A DNA stretch of 42,716 nt from Saliniplasma sp046497075 (GTDB lineage Archaea > Thermoplasmatota > Thermoplasmata > Halarchaeoplasmatales > Halarchaeoplasmataceae), in the NCBI GenBank assembly GCA_046497075.1, contig JAWOGF010000067.1, positions 1-42,716 of the forward strand, written 5' to 3'. Numbering within the stretch: the first letter of the stretch is position 1; each line of letters starts with the position of its first letter. The notes beneath the pieces are model-generated. The model worked only from the letters and a program-made list of their open reading frames with translations. It did not search any database and had not been told where the DNA came from. Shown one piece after another: positions 32,283-41,712 of the stretch. Both the position numbers and the translations under genes were made by a program.

Positions 32283-35279
32283 ATGAGAGATAGAGAAGAG
32301 GAAATAAAGAAAGCCGTAAAAGAGATTACAGGCGTTTCACCAAAACCCGATATCGAAGCTACGGGAGACGAATCTATCAGGGCGTTCTCCGTTAAAAACG
32401 TCCTGATCATCGCCCCATCTTTCGATTATTTTTTATTTGAAGAGGAAGGTCGGTTGGAGAAACTATTCGAAGAGATATTTGGTAAAAGAGATTTCAGCGC
32501 AGTACCCAACATCACACACGTCGAGAAAGGGGAAATGGGTTTAGAGACCCTTAAAGATATGGATATCGACCTGATAATAGTTTTCAACAAACCAGTAGAT
32601 ATGGATATACTCAACTTGACTCGTGAAGTTGAAGAAGATCATCCAGAAATACCTGTGGTTTTGATAGGTAACGACACTTCAGAGATAGAGAATGTCCTCA
32701 TCGAGGACGAAACGGGTACTATAGGTGAAGCGTTCACGTGGTATGGGGACGGAAGGATCATATTAAGCATAGTCCAGTATATCGAAGATAAGAGGAATTT
32801 AGAAAACGGCGTACTTTCCGAAAACGGTAAAGGTATCTTAGTCATCGAAGATTCTATACAATTCTATTCTAAATTTTTACCCCTGATCTACGATGAGATT
32901 TGGATGTATCTAGATGCCGTGATCGAAGAGGACCTGCCGAGGGGTATTAAATCTAAGCGTTACTGGAATAGACCCTATGTTCTACTAGCCTCAGATATAG
33001 AAGAAGGAAAAGTTCTCTATAGAGGTCATAAAGAGAACCTTATATGCTTGGTGACCGATAATCACTGTAGTGGAAAAGAAGAACAGGATAAACAAGTGGG
33101 AGTAAATTTCGCTTTAGAAGTCGAGGAAGAAAAATCGGATATATCTATCATGGTTCAATCTTCGGAACCTATTAAAGAGCTTCCTGAAAGCAGTGATATA
33201 GAATTCATATTGAAAGATTCACCGACCTTAACTTCAAAGATCAGTGAATTCGTTAGAAGGAACATCGGGCCCCTTGAAGTGGTCATCGAGAACGAATATG
33301 GAGCAGAGTTATCTGTCATAAAGAGTTTTGAAGATCTAGAAAAGGCAGTATTGAACATCGACGAAAATATCTTGAAGAAATATCTCGAAAAGGGTGAGAT
33401 CCCAAGATGGTTGAAAGCCAGAGCTGAAGAAAAGTTGGCTGAAGAGATAGAGGCCGTGTTAGAAAATTGGGATGATGCCGGAGATATAAAAAACGAGGTA
33501 GCCCGGGTGTTAGAGGATCACAGATATTCCTCACATCGGGGATCGATCTCGAATTTTGAAAGGAAAGGTGAAGATCATCCCGCAAAGATAAGTAGGATCG
33601 GTAAGGGAGCTTTAGGCGGTAAAGCTAGAGGTATAGCTTTTATGGCCAAAATATTATCTAGGTATGTAACTGATGAGATGTTCGAGGGGCTACACATAAC
33701 AGTTCCTAGAAGTGTGGTCTTATCTACGGATATCTATGAGAAATTTATCCAAAAAAATGACCTAGTAACGGACTATATCGAGAATACATCTGATGAACGT
33801 ATATCCTCAAAATTTATAGATAGGGCTTTACCCGCTACAGTGATCGGTGATTTAAGGTCCTTCGTAAGAAAAACAAGGACCCCGTTGATCGTAAGGTCCT
33901 CTGGAGTTTTAGAAGATTCTATGATGCAGCCTTTCGCAGGTATATACTCCTCCGTACTTCTGCCAAACGATTCTTGGGAAACAGATCTCAGGTTCAAAGA
34001 GGTATGCAACGCTATCAAACATGTTTACGCATCTACATTTTTCGAGAAGGCTAGAACTTATCTAAAATCGACTCCTAAAAAGTTAGGTGACGAGAAGATG
34101 GCTGTGATGCTTCAGGAGGTCATCGGTGAGAAACATGGGAAATATTTTTACCCTACTATCTCCGGTGTAGCTAAATCCTATAATCATTATCCATCTGGAC
34201 CGTGTAAAGCTGAGGACGGAATAGTATATCTAGCGCTTGGATTGGGGAAAGCTGTCGTGGATGGTAGTAACACATTCTGCTTCTGCCCTGAGCATCCAAA
34301 AGCACCATTATCGGGTACTCCTAAGGATTTCATGAGATATTCCCAGAATGATTTCTATGCGGTAGACCTTGAATCAGTTTACAAGAGGATTAAAAAGGAC
34401 GAAGAGACCTCGCTTGTTAAATTGAGTTTAGATAAAGCGAAGGAACATGGAGTGCTAGAAAAAGTCGTTTCAACTTACTCCCCTCGAAACGATAGGTTGT
34501 ATCCCGGTACGAACCATGAAGGTCCGATGATCGTGGATTTTGGACCGATAGTGAAGTACAATGCGATACCTTTAGCGAAGGCTTTTAAAATGCTTTTAAA
34601 GGTCAGCGAGATCGCACTGGGTTATCCCGTGGAGATCGAATTTGCAGTCAATCTAAACGAAGGTAAAGACGAACCTGCAGAACTGGTCATACTTCAGATA
34701 AGGAGCATGATGTCTAAAGACATGTTTTTGGATGTGGATTTGGACGAATGTAAGGAAGAAAATTTGGTATGTTCGAGTCAAAACGCGTTGGGTTATGGTG
34801 TTATGAAAGGGATAAAGGACGTTGTTTACATAAAACCGGATGAGTTCGATATGAAGAATACTCAAAGGGCTGTCGAACAATTGCGGGAATTGAATAAGAA
34901 GTTGATGTCCAATGACAGACCATATATCCTGATCGGGCCAGGCAGGTGGGGGAGCTCAGATGAATGGCTGGGGATACCCGTACTGTGGAGTGATATAGCT
35001 GGAGCTAAAGTTATAGTCGAAACGCCTACGGAAGGGAGAAGGATTGACCCCTCTCAGGGCTCACATTTCTTCCATGACATGATCTCTTCCCAAGCGGGTT
35101 ATCTTATCACTGGACCAGGTAGTGTCGACTGGGGATGGCTGGACTCCCAGGAAGTTGAAGACGAAAAAATGGATGTCAAACATGTAAAGACCGATCAATC
35201 ATTAGATGTTATGATAGATGGTAAGGTTGGAAAAGGTGTGATAGTCAAAAAGTCTAAAAAGGATGTTAATGAAGATTGA
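32283..35279 (+). CDS. Receiver + PEP/pyruvate-dikinase N-domain protein
   Basis: This is a 998-residue cytosolic protein. Residues about 35-165 are receiver-like but lack the acceptor Asp. A second receiver-like domain (about 182-300) begins ILVIEDS and has LVTDNHC, where the Asp could accept phosphate. From about 440 comes the ATP-grasp-type domain of PEP synthase and PPDK: GALGGKARG (about 443), VRSSGVLEDS (about 536, ATP-site Arg) and VEIEFAVN followed by VILQIRSM (about 780-800). The C-terminal part has GPGRWGS (about 884) and SHFFHD (about 926). The swivelling His domain (GG-x-T/S-H) and PEP-binding barrel are absent, so it is not a complete PEP synthase. The function is unknown. It is in operon with gdhA. 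Confidence 0.8.
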   Translation: MRDREEEIKKAVKEITGVSPKPDIEATGDESIRAFSVKNVLIIAPSFDYFLFEEEGRLEKLFEEIFGKRDFSAVPNITHVEKGEMGLETLKDMDIDLIIVFNKPVDMDILNLTREVEEDHPEIPVVLIGNDTSEIENVLIEDETGTIGEAFTWYGDGRIILSIVQYIEDKRNLENGVLSENGKGILVIEDSIQFYSKFLPLIYDEIWMYLDAVIEEDLPRGIKSKRYWNRPYVLLASDIEEGKVLYRGHKENLICLVTDNHCSGKEEQDKQVGVNFALEVEEEKSDISIMVQSSEPIKELPESSDIEFILKDSPTLTSKISEFVRRNIGPLEVVIENEYGAELSVIKSFEDLEKAVLNIDENILKKYLEKGEIPRWLKARAEEKLAEEIEAVLENWDDAGDIKNEVARVLEDHRYSSHRGSISNFERKGEDHPAKISRIGKGALGGKARGIAFMAKILSRYVTDEMFEGLHITVPRSVVLSTDIYEKFIQKNDLVTDYIENTSDERISSKFIDRALPATVIGDLRSFVRKTRTPLIVRSSGVLEDSMMQPFAGIYSSVLLPNDSWETDLRFKEVCNAIKHVYASTFFEKARTYLKSTPKKLGDEKMAVMLQEVIGEKHGKYFYPTISGVAKSYNHYPSGPCKAEDGIVYLALGLGKAVVDGSNTFCFCPEHPKAPLSGTPKDFMRYSQNDFYAVDLESVYKRIKKDEETSLVKLSLDKAKEHGVLEKVVSTYSPRNDRLYPGTNHEGPMIVDFGPIVKYNAIPLAKAFKMLLKVSEIALGYPVEIEFAVNLNEGKDEPAELVILQIRSMMSKDMFLDVDLDECKEENLVCSSQNALGYGVMKGIKDVVYIKPDEFDMKNTQRAVEQLRELNKKLMSNDRPYILIGPGRWGSSDEWLGIPVLWSDIAGAKVIVETPTEGRRIDPSQGSHFFHDMISSQAGYLITGPGSVDWGWLDSQEVEDEKMDVKHVKTDQSLDVMIDGKVGKGVIVKKSKKDVNED

Positions 35280-35335
35280 TTAAACGACAAAACTATTTAG
35301 CAATTTATCTTTACTATATCAAAAAGGTCAATACT

Positions 35336-38300
35336 ATGGGCGACGAAATAAATATTGAAAACGGTCTGGAGAAAGAACTGGAAAGTAAAATCACACCTAG
35401 GAAGGAATTAGATGAGCTTCAGGAACGTGTAAAAGAACTAAACTGTATTTATGGTATCTCAGAGATCGTCAACGATACGAGTCTTTCTTTAGAGGAAGCT
35501 TTACAAAGGATCGTTGAACTCATACCCCCCTCTTGGCAGTATGAGGATATCACCTGTGCTAGGATCAAGATAAATGGTGATGAATATAAAACCGATAATT
35601 TCCAGGAAACAAAATGGAAGCAGCAGAGTATCATCGAAGTTGAAGGCGATATAAAAGGTTCTCTGGAGGTTTATTATCTAGAAGAAAAACCCGAGATGGA
35701 CGAAGGACCCTTTTTGATAGAAGAACGTCGTTTGTTGAACACCATCTCTGATCTCTTGGGTAGGTTCATCGAGGAGAGAAGAGTTAAGAAAAAGATATCT
35801 CAGGAAAAACAGGACTGGGAAGTGATCATAGACCTGTTGATGAGAACTGACCCGAAGACTCTTCTTCGGATGACTAGAAAGATGGTATATTATCTATATC
35901 GGAACGAAAACGAAAAGATATCTATGTTGTTGAATGATGTATGTCCTGTCAATCCTGATTCTGAGACTCCGAAGTGGTGCGGTATAAATATGCCTAATCC
36001 CAAACAAGATTTAGAATCATTAAGGGAGGTACAGGAAGGCGTTTTCGAGATCGCTAGAAAGAGTTTAGATCCAGAGGAGATCTCAGAACTATTCCACAGG
36101 TGGTTGAAAGAAGATAAAGCTAGGCCTCTACTTTTAACTTCTCAAAGAAAAGGGATACCATTGGTGGAGATTACAGATGAATTGAACCGTTTCTTCGACA
36201 AACCGGATGCTGAAACAGCATTGGCTCCAGAGGACCAGATGGCTATCCGAACCGCTCTGATCCAGAGGTTCTTCACGGATAGATTAGAATATATAAATGT
36301 TGCAAAGAATTACATCAAAGTCAAAGATTTCGTTTCACTGCTCAAACATATGGTGGGACCTGCTCAGGGAGCCGGCAAACTGGGTGGAAAAACGTCGGGA
36401 GCTTATCTAGCCCATAAGATCCTTCAGAAAGAGATGGATAGACACAGTGAATTGAGAGATATAAAATTTCCCAAAAGCTGGTATTTAACTTCTGACACGA
36501 TGTTCGACCTCATTCACTACAATGACCTGGATGAAGTCATCCATATTAAATATTTAGACCCTGACCGCATCAGACAGGAACAACCATTTTTAGAACAGAT
36601 AATGAAAAATGCGGTGTTTACAACTGAGATCGTTGAAGGGATGAAAAGGATATTACGGGACATAGATGATAATCCTATCATCGTACGTTCCTCTAGTCTA
36701 TTAGAAGATAGCTTCGGAGCTGCTTTTTCAGGGAAGTATAAAAGCTTATTTTTGCCGAACAAAGGAAGCGAGGAAGAAAGATTACAAGCGCTCATGGAAG
36801 CTGTAGCTGAAGTTTACGCTTCTACATTCGGACCGGACCCAATAGAGTATCGAAAAGAAAGAGGTATGCTGGATTTCAGTGAGGAGATGGGGATACTGAT
36901 ACAGGAAGTCGTCGGTCAAGAGGTAGGGCCTTACCATGTCCCCGCATTCGCCGGTGTTGCTTTCAGCAAGAACGAATTCAGATGGTCTCCTCGTATCAAC
37001 AGAGATGACGGTATCCTCAGGTTGGTTCCTGGATTGGGTACTAGAGCAGTCGATAGAGTTGGGAACGATTATCCGATATTGGTTTCTCCAAATAGACCTG
37101 AACTCAGGGTCAATACCTTGACCAAAGAGAGGATCAAATACTCCCCGAGATACATGGATGTGATAAATCTAGAAAGTGAAGCTATCGAAACAGTCGATGC
37201 TATCGAAATTTATGAAGAGTATGGAAATGAATATCCGTACCTAGATAAGATCGTTTCAGTTTATGATGACGGGGAACTAAGGAAGCCAAAGGGTGCTTTA
37301 TTCGATCCAAAAGAGGAAGACATGGTAGTCACATTTGATAATCTGTTCGAAAAAACTGAGTTCCTACCGATGATGAGCAAGATTATGGATATACTTGAAG
37401 AGAGGATAAAAACACCTATAGATGTCGAGTTCGCTCATGACGGAGAAAACCTTTATATTCTCCAGTGCCGCCCTCAAAGTCAAGTTCAAGAAATAGAACG
37501 TAAACCTATACCGATGGATATAAAGAATAAAAATAAATTATTCTCAAGTAAAAAATTCATCACTACGGGATATATCGAGAATATTGAATACATTGTATAT
37601 GTACCTCCAGAGGCCTACACTAGTCTTGAAAGCGAAAGAAAGATGAGAAAAGTTGCGGAAATAGTTGGAGAACTGAATAGCCGTCTTCCTAAGGACAGAT
37701 TCATCCTGATGGGGCCTGGAAGATGGGGCAGCCGTGGTGATATCACACTGGGTGTTCCTGTAAAATACAGAGATATCAGCAACACCTCTTTGCTGGTCGA
37801 GATAGCAAAAGAGAAGGGAGGATATCTCCCTGAATTGTCTTTTGGAACACACTTTTTCCAAGACCTTGTTGAAGCTGATATCAAGTATCTTCCTCTATAT
37901 CCGGACGAGTCGGGAAATATCTTCAACGAGGAACTCCTGTTTAGGTGCGAGAACGAATTGGCTGATGTATTATCGGGTTATGAGGATTACGAAGAGGTAG
38001 TTAGGGTCATTCAGGTCAGCGACATCAGTTCTGGTGGATCGTTAGATGTTGTGATGGATGGGGAGGCTAACGAAGCTCTTGCTTACCTAAGACCACCTGA
38101 TCACTGGGAATGGAGGATGAACAAGGTCGAAGAGATAGGAAGAAAGTTAGATGTGGACCTGTATGGCGTGAAGGGACTGTATGTGGTGGGTAGTACAAAA
38201 GAAGCAACTGCAGGACCTAGAAGCGATATCGACCTGATCGTTCACATATCCGGAGATGAGGAAGAAAAAGAAAAGCTGGAAAACTGGTTCTATAAATGGG

Positions 38301-38473
38301 ATAAAGAATTGGTCAAAGAGAACAAGCAAAGGACCGGTGTAGAAGTCGATGAGATACTAGACGTTCATTACGTTACCGACGAGGACATAAAAAATAACAC
38401 ATCCTGGGCATCACATATAAACTCTAGATACAGATCCGCTACGGAGATACCACTGGGTAACGATGACTCATGA
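35336..38473 (+). CDS. GAF + PEP/pyruvate-dikinase N-domain + nucleotidyltransferase protein
   Basis: The protein has 1045 residues from the ATG at 35336 (AAGGTC upstream). A coiled coil (about 15-40) leads into a GAF-type sensor domain (about 30-150, with ELNCIYGISEIV and SWQYEDITCARI). The dikinase ATP-grasp domain runs from about 345: KLGGKTSGAYLAHK, VRSSSLLEDSFGAAFSGKY (about 449) and VEFAHDGENLYILQCRPQ (about 697). The GPGRWGS (about 793) and GTHFFQD (about 836) module matches that of the preceding protein. The last 100 residues are a polymerase-beta-type nucleotidyltransferase domain: VVGSTKEATAGPRSDIDLIV (about 950) has G-S and D-x-D. No His swivel domain or PEP barrel is present. It is a paralogue of the preceding gene, with a 56-base gap. 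Confidence 0.8.
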   Translation: MGDEINIENGLEKELESKITPRKELDELQERVKELNCIYGISEIVNDTSLSLEEALQRIVELIPPSWQYEDITCARIKINGDEYKTDNFQETKWKQQSIIEVEGDIKGSLEVYYLEEKPEMDEGPFLIEERRLLNTISDLLGRFIEERRVKKKISQEKQDWEVIIDLLMRTDPKTLLRMTRKMVYYLYRNENEKISMLLNDVCPVNPDSETPKWCGINMPNPKQDLESLREVQEGVFEIARKSLDPEEISELFHRWLKEDKARPLLLTSQRKGIPLVEITDELNRFFDKPDAETALAPEDQMAIRTALIQRFFTDRLEYINVAKNYIKVKDFVSLLKHMVGPAQGAGKLGGKTSGAYLAHKILQKEMDRHSELRDIKFPKSWYLTSDTMFDLIHYNDLDEVIHIKYLDPDRIRQEQPFLEQIMKNAVFTTEIVEGMKRILRDIDDNPIIVRSSSLLEDSFGAAFSGKYKSLFLPNKGSEEERLQALMEAVAEVYASTFGPDPIEYRKERGMLDFSEEMGILIQEVVGQEVGPYHVPAFAGVAFSKNEFRWSPRINRDDGILRLVPGLGTRAVDRVGNDYPILVSPNRPELRVNTLTKERIKYSPRYMDVINLESEAIETVDAIEIYEEYGNEYPYLDKIVSVYDDGELRKPKGALFDPKEEDMVVTFDNLFEKTEFLPMMSKIMDILEERIKTPIDVEFAHDGENLYILQCRPQSQVQEIERKPIPMDIKNKNKLFSSKKFITTGYIENIEYIVYVPPEAYTSLESERKMRKVAEIVGELNSRLPKDRFILMGPGRWGSRGDITLGVPVKYRDISNTSLLVEIAKEKGGYLPELSFGTHFFQDLVEADIKYLPLYPDESGNIFNEELLFRCENELADVLSGYEDYEEVVRVIQVSDISSGGSLDVVMDGEANEALAYLRPPDHWEWRMNKVEEIGRKLDVDLYGVKGLYVVGSTKEATAGPRSDIDLIVHISGDEEEKEKLENWFYKWDKELVKENKQRTGVEVDEILDVHYVTDEDIKNNTSWASHINSRYRSATEIPLGNDDS

Positions 38474-39319
38474 AGTCAATATTTCTCTTGAAGCTTCCTT
38501 AAGATCTTCAGTATCGAATATGACAACTGCGAGACCGGTGCCAGATGTAACACCTGAGAAACAGACTGAATTCCTGATTTTGCACTCCCAGCTACTTGTT
38601 AAATCAACGGTTTCATGAACGTGTCCATGTAATGTTAGAAACGGCTGTTCATCCTGGATAAAATTCTTGATGGCGATACTCCCTACATGTACATCTAAGG
38701 GGGCGTGGTCCACTTCCTTCCCGTCTAAGTCAGCTCTATCTAGGTCTGTTTCATAAGGGGGTGCGTGGAACAGATAGATGGTTTTATCAGGCGGGGATTT
38801 GTCTTTCAATCTTTCTAGGTCCTTTTTGATGGTGTCGTACTTCATCTCTCTTTCATCGATTTCAAAGGTCCTTGTCCCTTCTTCCGGTGATACAGCCCCT
38901 ACATCGGTGAATCGCGACACATCGTACTTTTCCCAGTCTTTGAGTTGGAATGGAGTAGGTGGTACGAAACTGTACCCACAAACGTTGAAAGTCCCGAATT
39001 CAACACATCTTAGATTGACATAGTCGATGACATCATCTTCATCCCAACCTTCGAAGATGTCTTCGAAAATTCTTGGATCATCGTTACCCATGATGACGAA
39101 ACATCTGATCTCTTTTTTTAAACCCTCACGGATGTTCTGAAGAGGTCTTATCAGATATTCAGATAAAAATTTCTTGACCTTACTTTTATCTCTGGTAAAA
39201 CCTGGTAGCAGATCACCACCCAGAAAGAGTGCGTCTGGTTCATACTTTCTCAATGCTTTCTCAAGAAGTTCGAACCGTTCTTTTTTCCCATGAAGGTCGG
39301 AAACGAATACACATTTCAC
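38468..39319 (-). CDS. Calcineurin-like metallophosphoesterase
   Basis: The protein has 283 residues. It carries the two-metal phosphoesterase motifs VSDLHGKKE (about 6-14), LGGDLLPGF (about 33-41), GNDDPR (about 93-98), YLFHAPPYE (about 199-207) and LHGHVHET (about 245-252). Substrates of this family range from cyclic nucleotides to nucleic acids and phosphoproteins; nothing here decides. The ATG lies 12 bases after the stop of the M20 peptidase gene, so the two share an operon. Its 3' end overlaps the last six bases of the convergent dikinase-like gene. Confidence 0.9.
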   Translation of the reverse strand: MKCVFVSDLHGKKERFELLEKALRKYEPDALFLGGDLLPGFTRDKSKVKKFLSEYLIRPLQNIREGLKKEIRCFVIMGNDDPRIFEDIFEGWDEDDVIDYVNLRCVEFGTFNVCGYSFVPPTPFQLKDWEKYDVSRFTDVGAVSPEEGTRTFEIDEREMKYDTIKKDLERLKDKSPPDKTIYLFHAPPYETDLDRADLDGKEVDHAPLDVHVGSIAIKNFIQDEQPFLTLHGHVHETVDLTSSWECKIRNSVCFSGVTSGTGLAVVIFDTEDLKEASREILTS

Positions 39320-39331
39320 TTTCTCACCGAT

Positions 39332-40387
39332 TTAGGATTCTATCATCGCTTCAGCGTATTCAACATACATATCGACTATCTCAAAAAGGTGTGTAAGGTC
39401 TATGTACTCATCGGGTTGATGTGCTGAGGATACTTCTCCGGGCCCGAAGATAAATGTATTTTCATTGTACTCGGCGAACCGGACCATCTCGGTTCCGTAA
39501 GGGACAGACCAGAGTTCAGTATCTGCTATCTCAAGCATCTTTTTTACGCAGGCCATGTCCTCATCTAATTTGACCGCATCTAAATACTGTATCACATCTA
39601 GATCGAAAACCTCATCTATATCTCCGAACAGATGATCTTTCAACTCAGATTTGGTAAAACTCGGCGGGAACCTGACATCAACTTCTACCCTGCATCTTTT
39701 TGGTATAACATTTGTAGCATCACCAGCTTCGATAACATTTACGGCGCAGGTCATCTCGTTTTTAGTGGCCGGAACCTTACCTTTAGAATCTAGATTTTCT
39801 ATTATAGAGACCATCTTCATGATGGCGTTATCCCCCTTCTCAGGCATACTAGCATGGGCATTGATCCCTTTGGTTCGTATTTCGAACTGGTACACTCCTT
39901 TCTCCTGGGTCACGACGAGTTTTGCAGTAGGTTCTACAACTACAACAGCTGGGGCTTCCGTTACCTCGGGTTCCGATGCCGCTTCTAGTGCACCGTTCAT
40001 GGTGATCTCTTCATCGGTGGTAAATATCAATGAGAAGGGTACGTCTTTTTCTATCAGTTTTTTACCCGCTGCGATGGCCGATACACAGGGCCCCTTCATA
40101 TCCAAAGCACCTCTGCCGTATATCTTACCGTCTTCGATCTCACCCTGTTCATGCTCCCATCCGTCACCTAATGGAACTGTATCTAGATGGCCAGAGAAGC
40201 ACACACCGCCCCTGCCGTGAGACGCGATGATCACGGGATTGAAATTTTCACCTTCCAATACCCGACATTCTAAACCCATATCTTCCAGTAAGGAGGTGGT
40301 GAACTCTATGATCTCGTCCATATCGCCTTTACTCTCACTGTCGATATCCATGATCTTTCTTAGATTTTCAATTATAAATTCTTCCAT
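39332..40387 (-). CDS. M20-family metallopeptidase (ArgE/DapE/CPG2-like)
   Basis: This is a 351-residue two-zinc hydrolase. GHLDTVP (about 66-72) and GRGALDMKG (about 92-100) give the first ligands, FTTDEEITMNGA (about 121-132) the catalytic Glu pair, VVVEPT the bridging region and SSAHQPDEYI (about 323-332) the last His. The dimerization domain sits at about 175-285. Members deacylate N-acyl amino acids or cleave peptides; an acetylornithine or acetyl-lysine deacetylase role is possible but not shown. It follows the DUF131 gene by 16 bases, with AAGGATG before the start. Confidence 0.9.
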   Translation of the reverse strand: MEEFIIENLRKIMDIDSESKGDMDEIIEFTTSLLEDMGLECRVLEGENFNPVIIASHGRGGVCFSGHLDTVPLGDGWEHEQGEIEDGKIYGRGALDMKGPCVSAIAAGKKLIEKDVPFSLIFTTDEEITMNGALEAASEPEVTEAPAVVVVEPTAKLVVTQEKGVYQFEIRTKGINAHASMPEKGDNAIMKMVSIIENLDSKGKVPATKNEMTCAVNVIEAGDATNVIPKRCRVEVDVRFPPSFTKSELKDHLFGDIDEVFDLDVIQYLDAVKLDEDMACVKKMLEIADTELWSVPYGTEMVRFAEYNENTFIFGPGEVSSAHQPDEYIDLTHLFEIVDMYVEYAEAMIES

Positions 40388-40403
40388 ATCTGTTTCACAT
40401 CCT

Positions 40404-40778
40404 TTAAGTAAATATTATTAGTGTATAAATTACAGCCATGATGACCGCAATTATCAGACCGATATAAAGCATGAACTTTGTCACACTTTTATCCTTTCCT
40501 ATGACTATCGGGATAGGGCCTATAAATATGATGCCGCCCCACTTGGAGTCCCTTTGAATTTCAGTAGGTTGTATGTCATCCTGGAAAGGGAGAATAAAAA
40601 ATAATGAAATAAAGGACAGGAATATCAAAAGGATGCCGATCATCATGATAAGTCCTGCTCCATAGATCACTGGAAATATAAGGAAGAGTGCAAGTTGGGA
40701 CTCCCCGGTTATCACAGATAAAATTATGAGTGATATACCGATAAGAAACAGTATCAAAGGGAGCATACTTCGTTTCAT
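40404..40778 (-). CDS. DUF131-family membrane protein
   Basis: This 124-residue protein has hydrophobic segments at about 5-25, 32-66 and 100-122. The C-terminal half has WGGIIFIGPIPIVIGKDK (about 86-103), the hallmark of the DUF131/TIGR00304 family found almost only in archaea. Function unknown. It is the first gene of the operon with the M20 peptidase and the metallophosphoesterase, whose link to it is unexplained. A TATA-like TTAATTATA precedes the start. Confidence 0.88.
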   Translation of the reverse strand: MKRSMLPLILFLIGISLIILSVITGESQLALFLIFPVIYGAGLIMMIGILLIFLSFISLFFILPFQDDIQPTEIQRDSKWGGIIFIGPIPIVIGKDKSVTKFMLYIGLIIAVIMAVIYTLIIFT

Positions 40779-40869
40779 GTATAAACCATTGATTAGTATA
40801 ATTAAAAACTTACTAAGAAAATATTACCTTGCGGAAAATCTTTTTAAGATGATTTAGATAAATAGAAGG

Positions 40870-41625
40870 ATGTTCGAGGACAAGGAGAGGTTTTGGGAAG
40901 TTGACTTCATCAGGGGGGTCGCTCTGTTGATGATGATCACATATCATCTGGTTTTTGACCTTTACTACTTCGGGGACTATGGGATCGATGCTAATTCTGG
41001 AGTATGGTTGGTATTGGGTAGGTCTACAGCGATATTATTCATAACCCTTGTCGGAGTGTCCCTTTCGTTGAGCTATTCACGTGTTAAGGAACAACTTTCA
41101 ATCGTTGAGATCGTTATCAAATATGTTAAAAGGGGAGGTTTCATATTCTCGCTGGGATTATTGATAACTATAGCTACTTACCTGTTTTTGAAAGGTGAAG
41201 GATACGTGAGATTCGGTATATTACATCTTATAGGACTATCTGTGATATTGGCTATACCATTTTTAAGATACAAATATGTCAACTTGGTCGTTGGGGCGGT
41301 TTCGTTGGTAATTGGTTTTTACCTCGCTAATTTAAATTTCAGTTTTAACTGGCTTCTGTGGCTTGGATTTAGACCTGATAGTTTTTACACAGTGGATTAT
41401 TTTCCAGTACTCCCTTGGTTCGGTTTGGTTTTGTTAGGATTATTCATCGGAAAATCGCTTTATCCTGGATACAGTAGGATCATAAAAATTCCTGATATGA
41501 GTAGAAATAAATTGGTAAAATTTATCAGCTTTATCGGACAGAATACATTGGTGTTTTACCTCATACATCAACCGATTTTGATATCACTCCTCTACCTATT
41601 CGGTCTGGTAGATATCCCCCTATAG
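40870..41625 (+). CDS. DUF1624 (HGSNAT-like) membrane protein
   Basis: This 251-residue polytopic protein has about seven hydrophobic segments. RFWEVDFIRGVALLMMITYHLVFDL (about residues 7-31) is the DUF1624 opening, with the conserved Asp, Arg-Gly and His that parallel the acetyltransferase-like heparan-alpha-glucosaminide N-acetyltransferase family. YFPVLPWFGLVLLGLFIGKSLY is another conserved part near residues 177-198. The transferred group and substrate are unknown; acylation of surface glycans or lipids is a reasonable guess. It is divergent from the DUF131 operon. Confidence 0.88.
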   Translation: MFEDKERFWEVDFIRGVALLMMITYHLVFDLYYFGDYGIDANSGVWLVLGRSTAILFITLVGVSLSLSYSRVKEQLSIVEIVIKYVKRGGFIFSLGLLITIATYLFLKGEGYVRFGILHLIGLSVILAIPFLRYKYVNLVVGAVSLVIGFYLANLNFSFNWLLWLGFRPDSFYTVDYFPVLPWFGLVLLGLFIGKSLYPGYSRIIKIPDMSRNKLVKFISFIGQNTLVFYLIHQPILISLLYLFGLVDIPL

Positions 41626-41712
41626 AGTTTTACAGAGCCTGTCAAGGATTTAGTGATACTGGTGGTTTGACAGAATAGTTCGAATTGCACGATAAAATGA
41701 AGAACCGTCCCA

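Noticed and set aside
30986..38473. The two giant genes as ordinary PEP synthase (ppsA)
   Set aside because: The phosphohistidine and PEP-binding domains are missing, and other domains take their place.
39651..40220. 189-codon plus-strand frame opposite the M20 peptidase
   Set aside because: It is a complement-strand shadow of a well-supported gene and has no start signal or domain.
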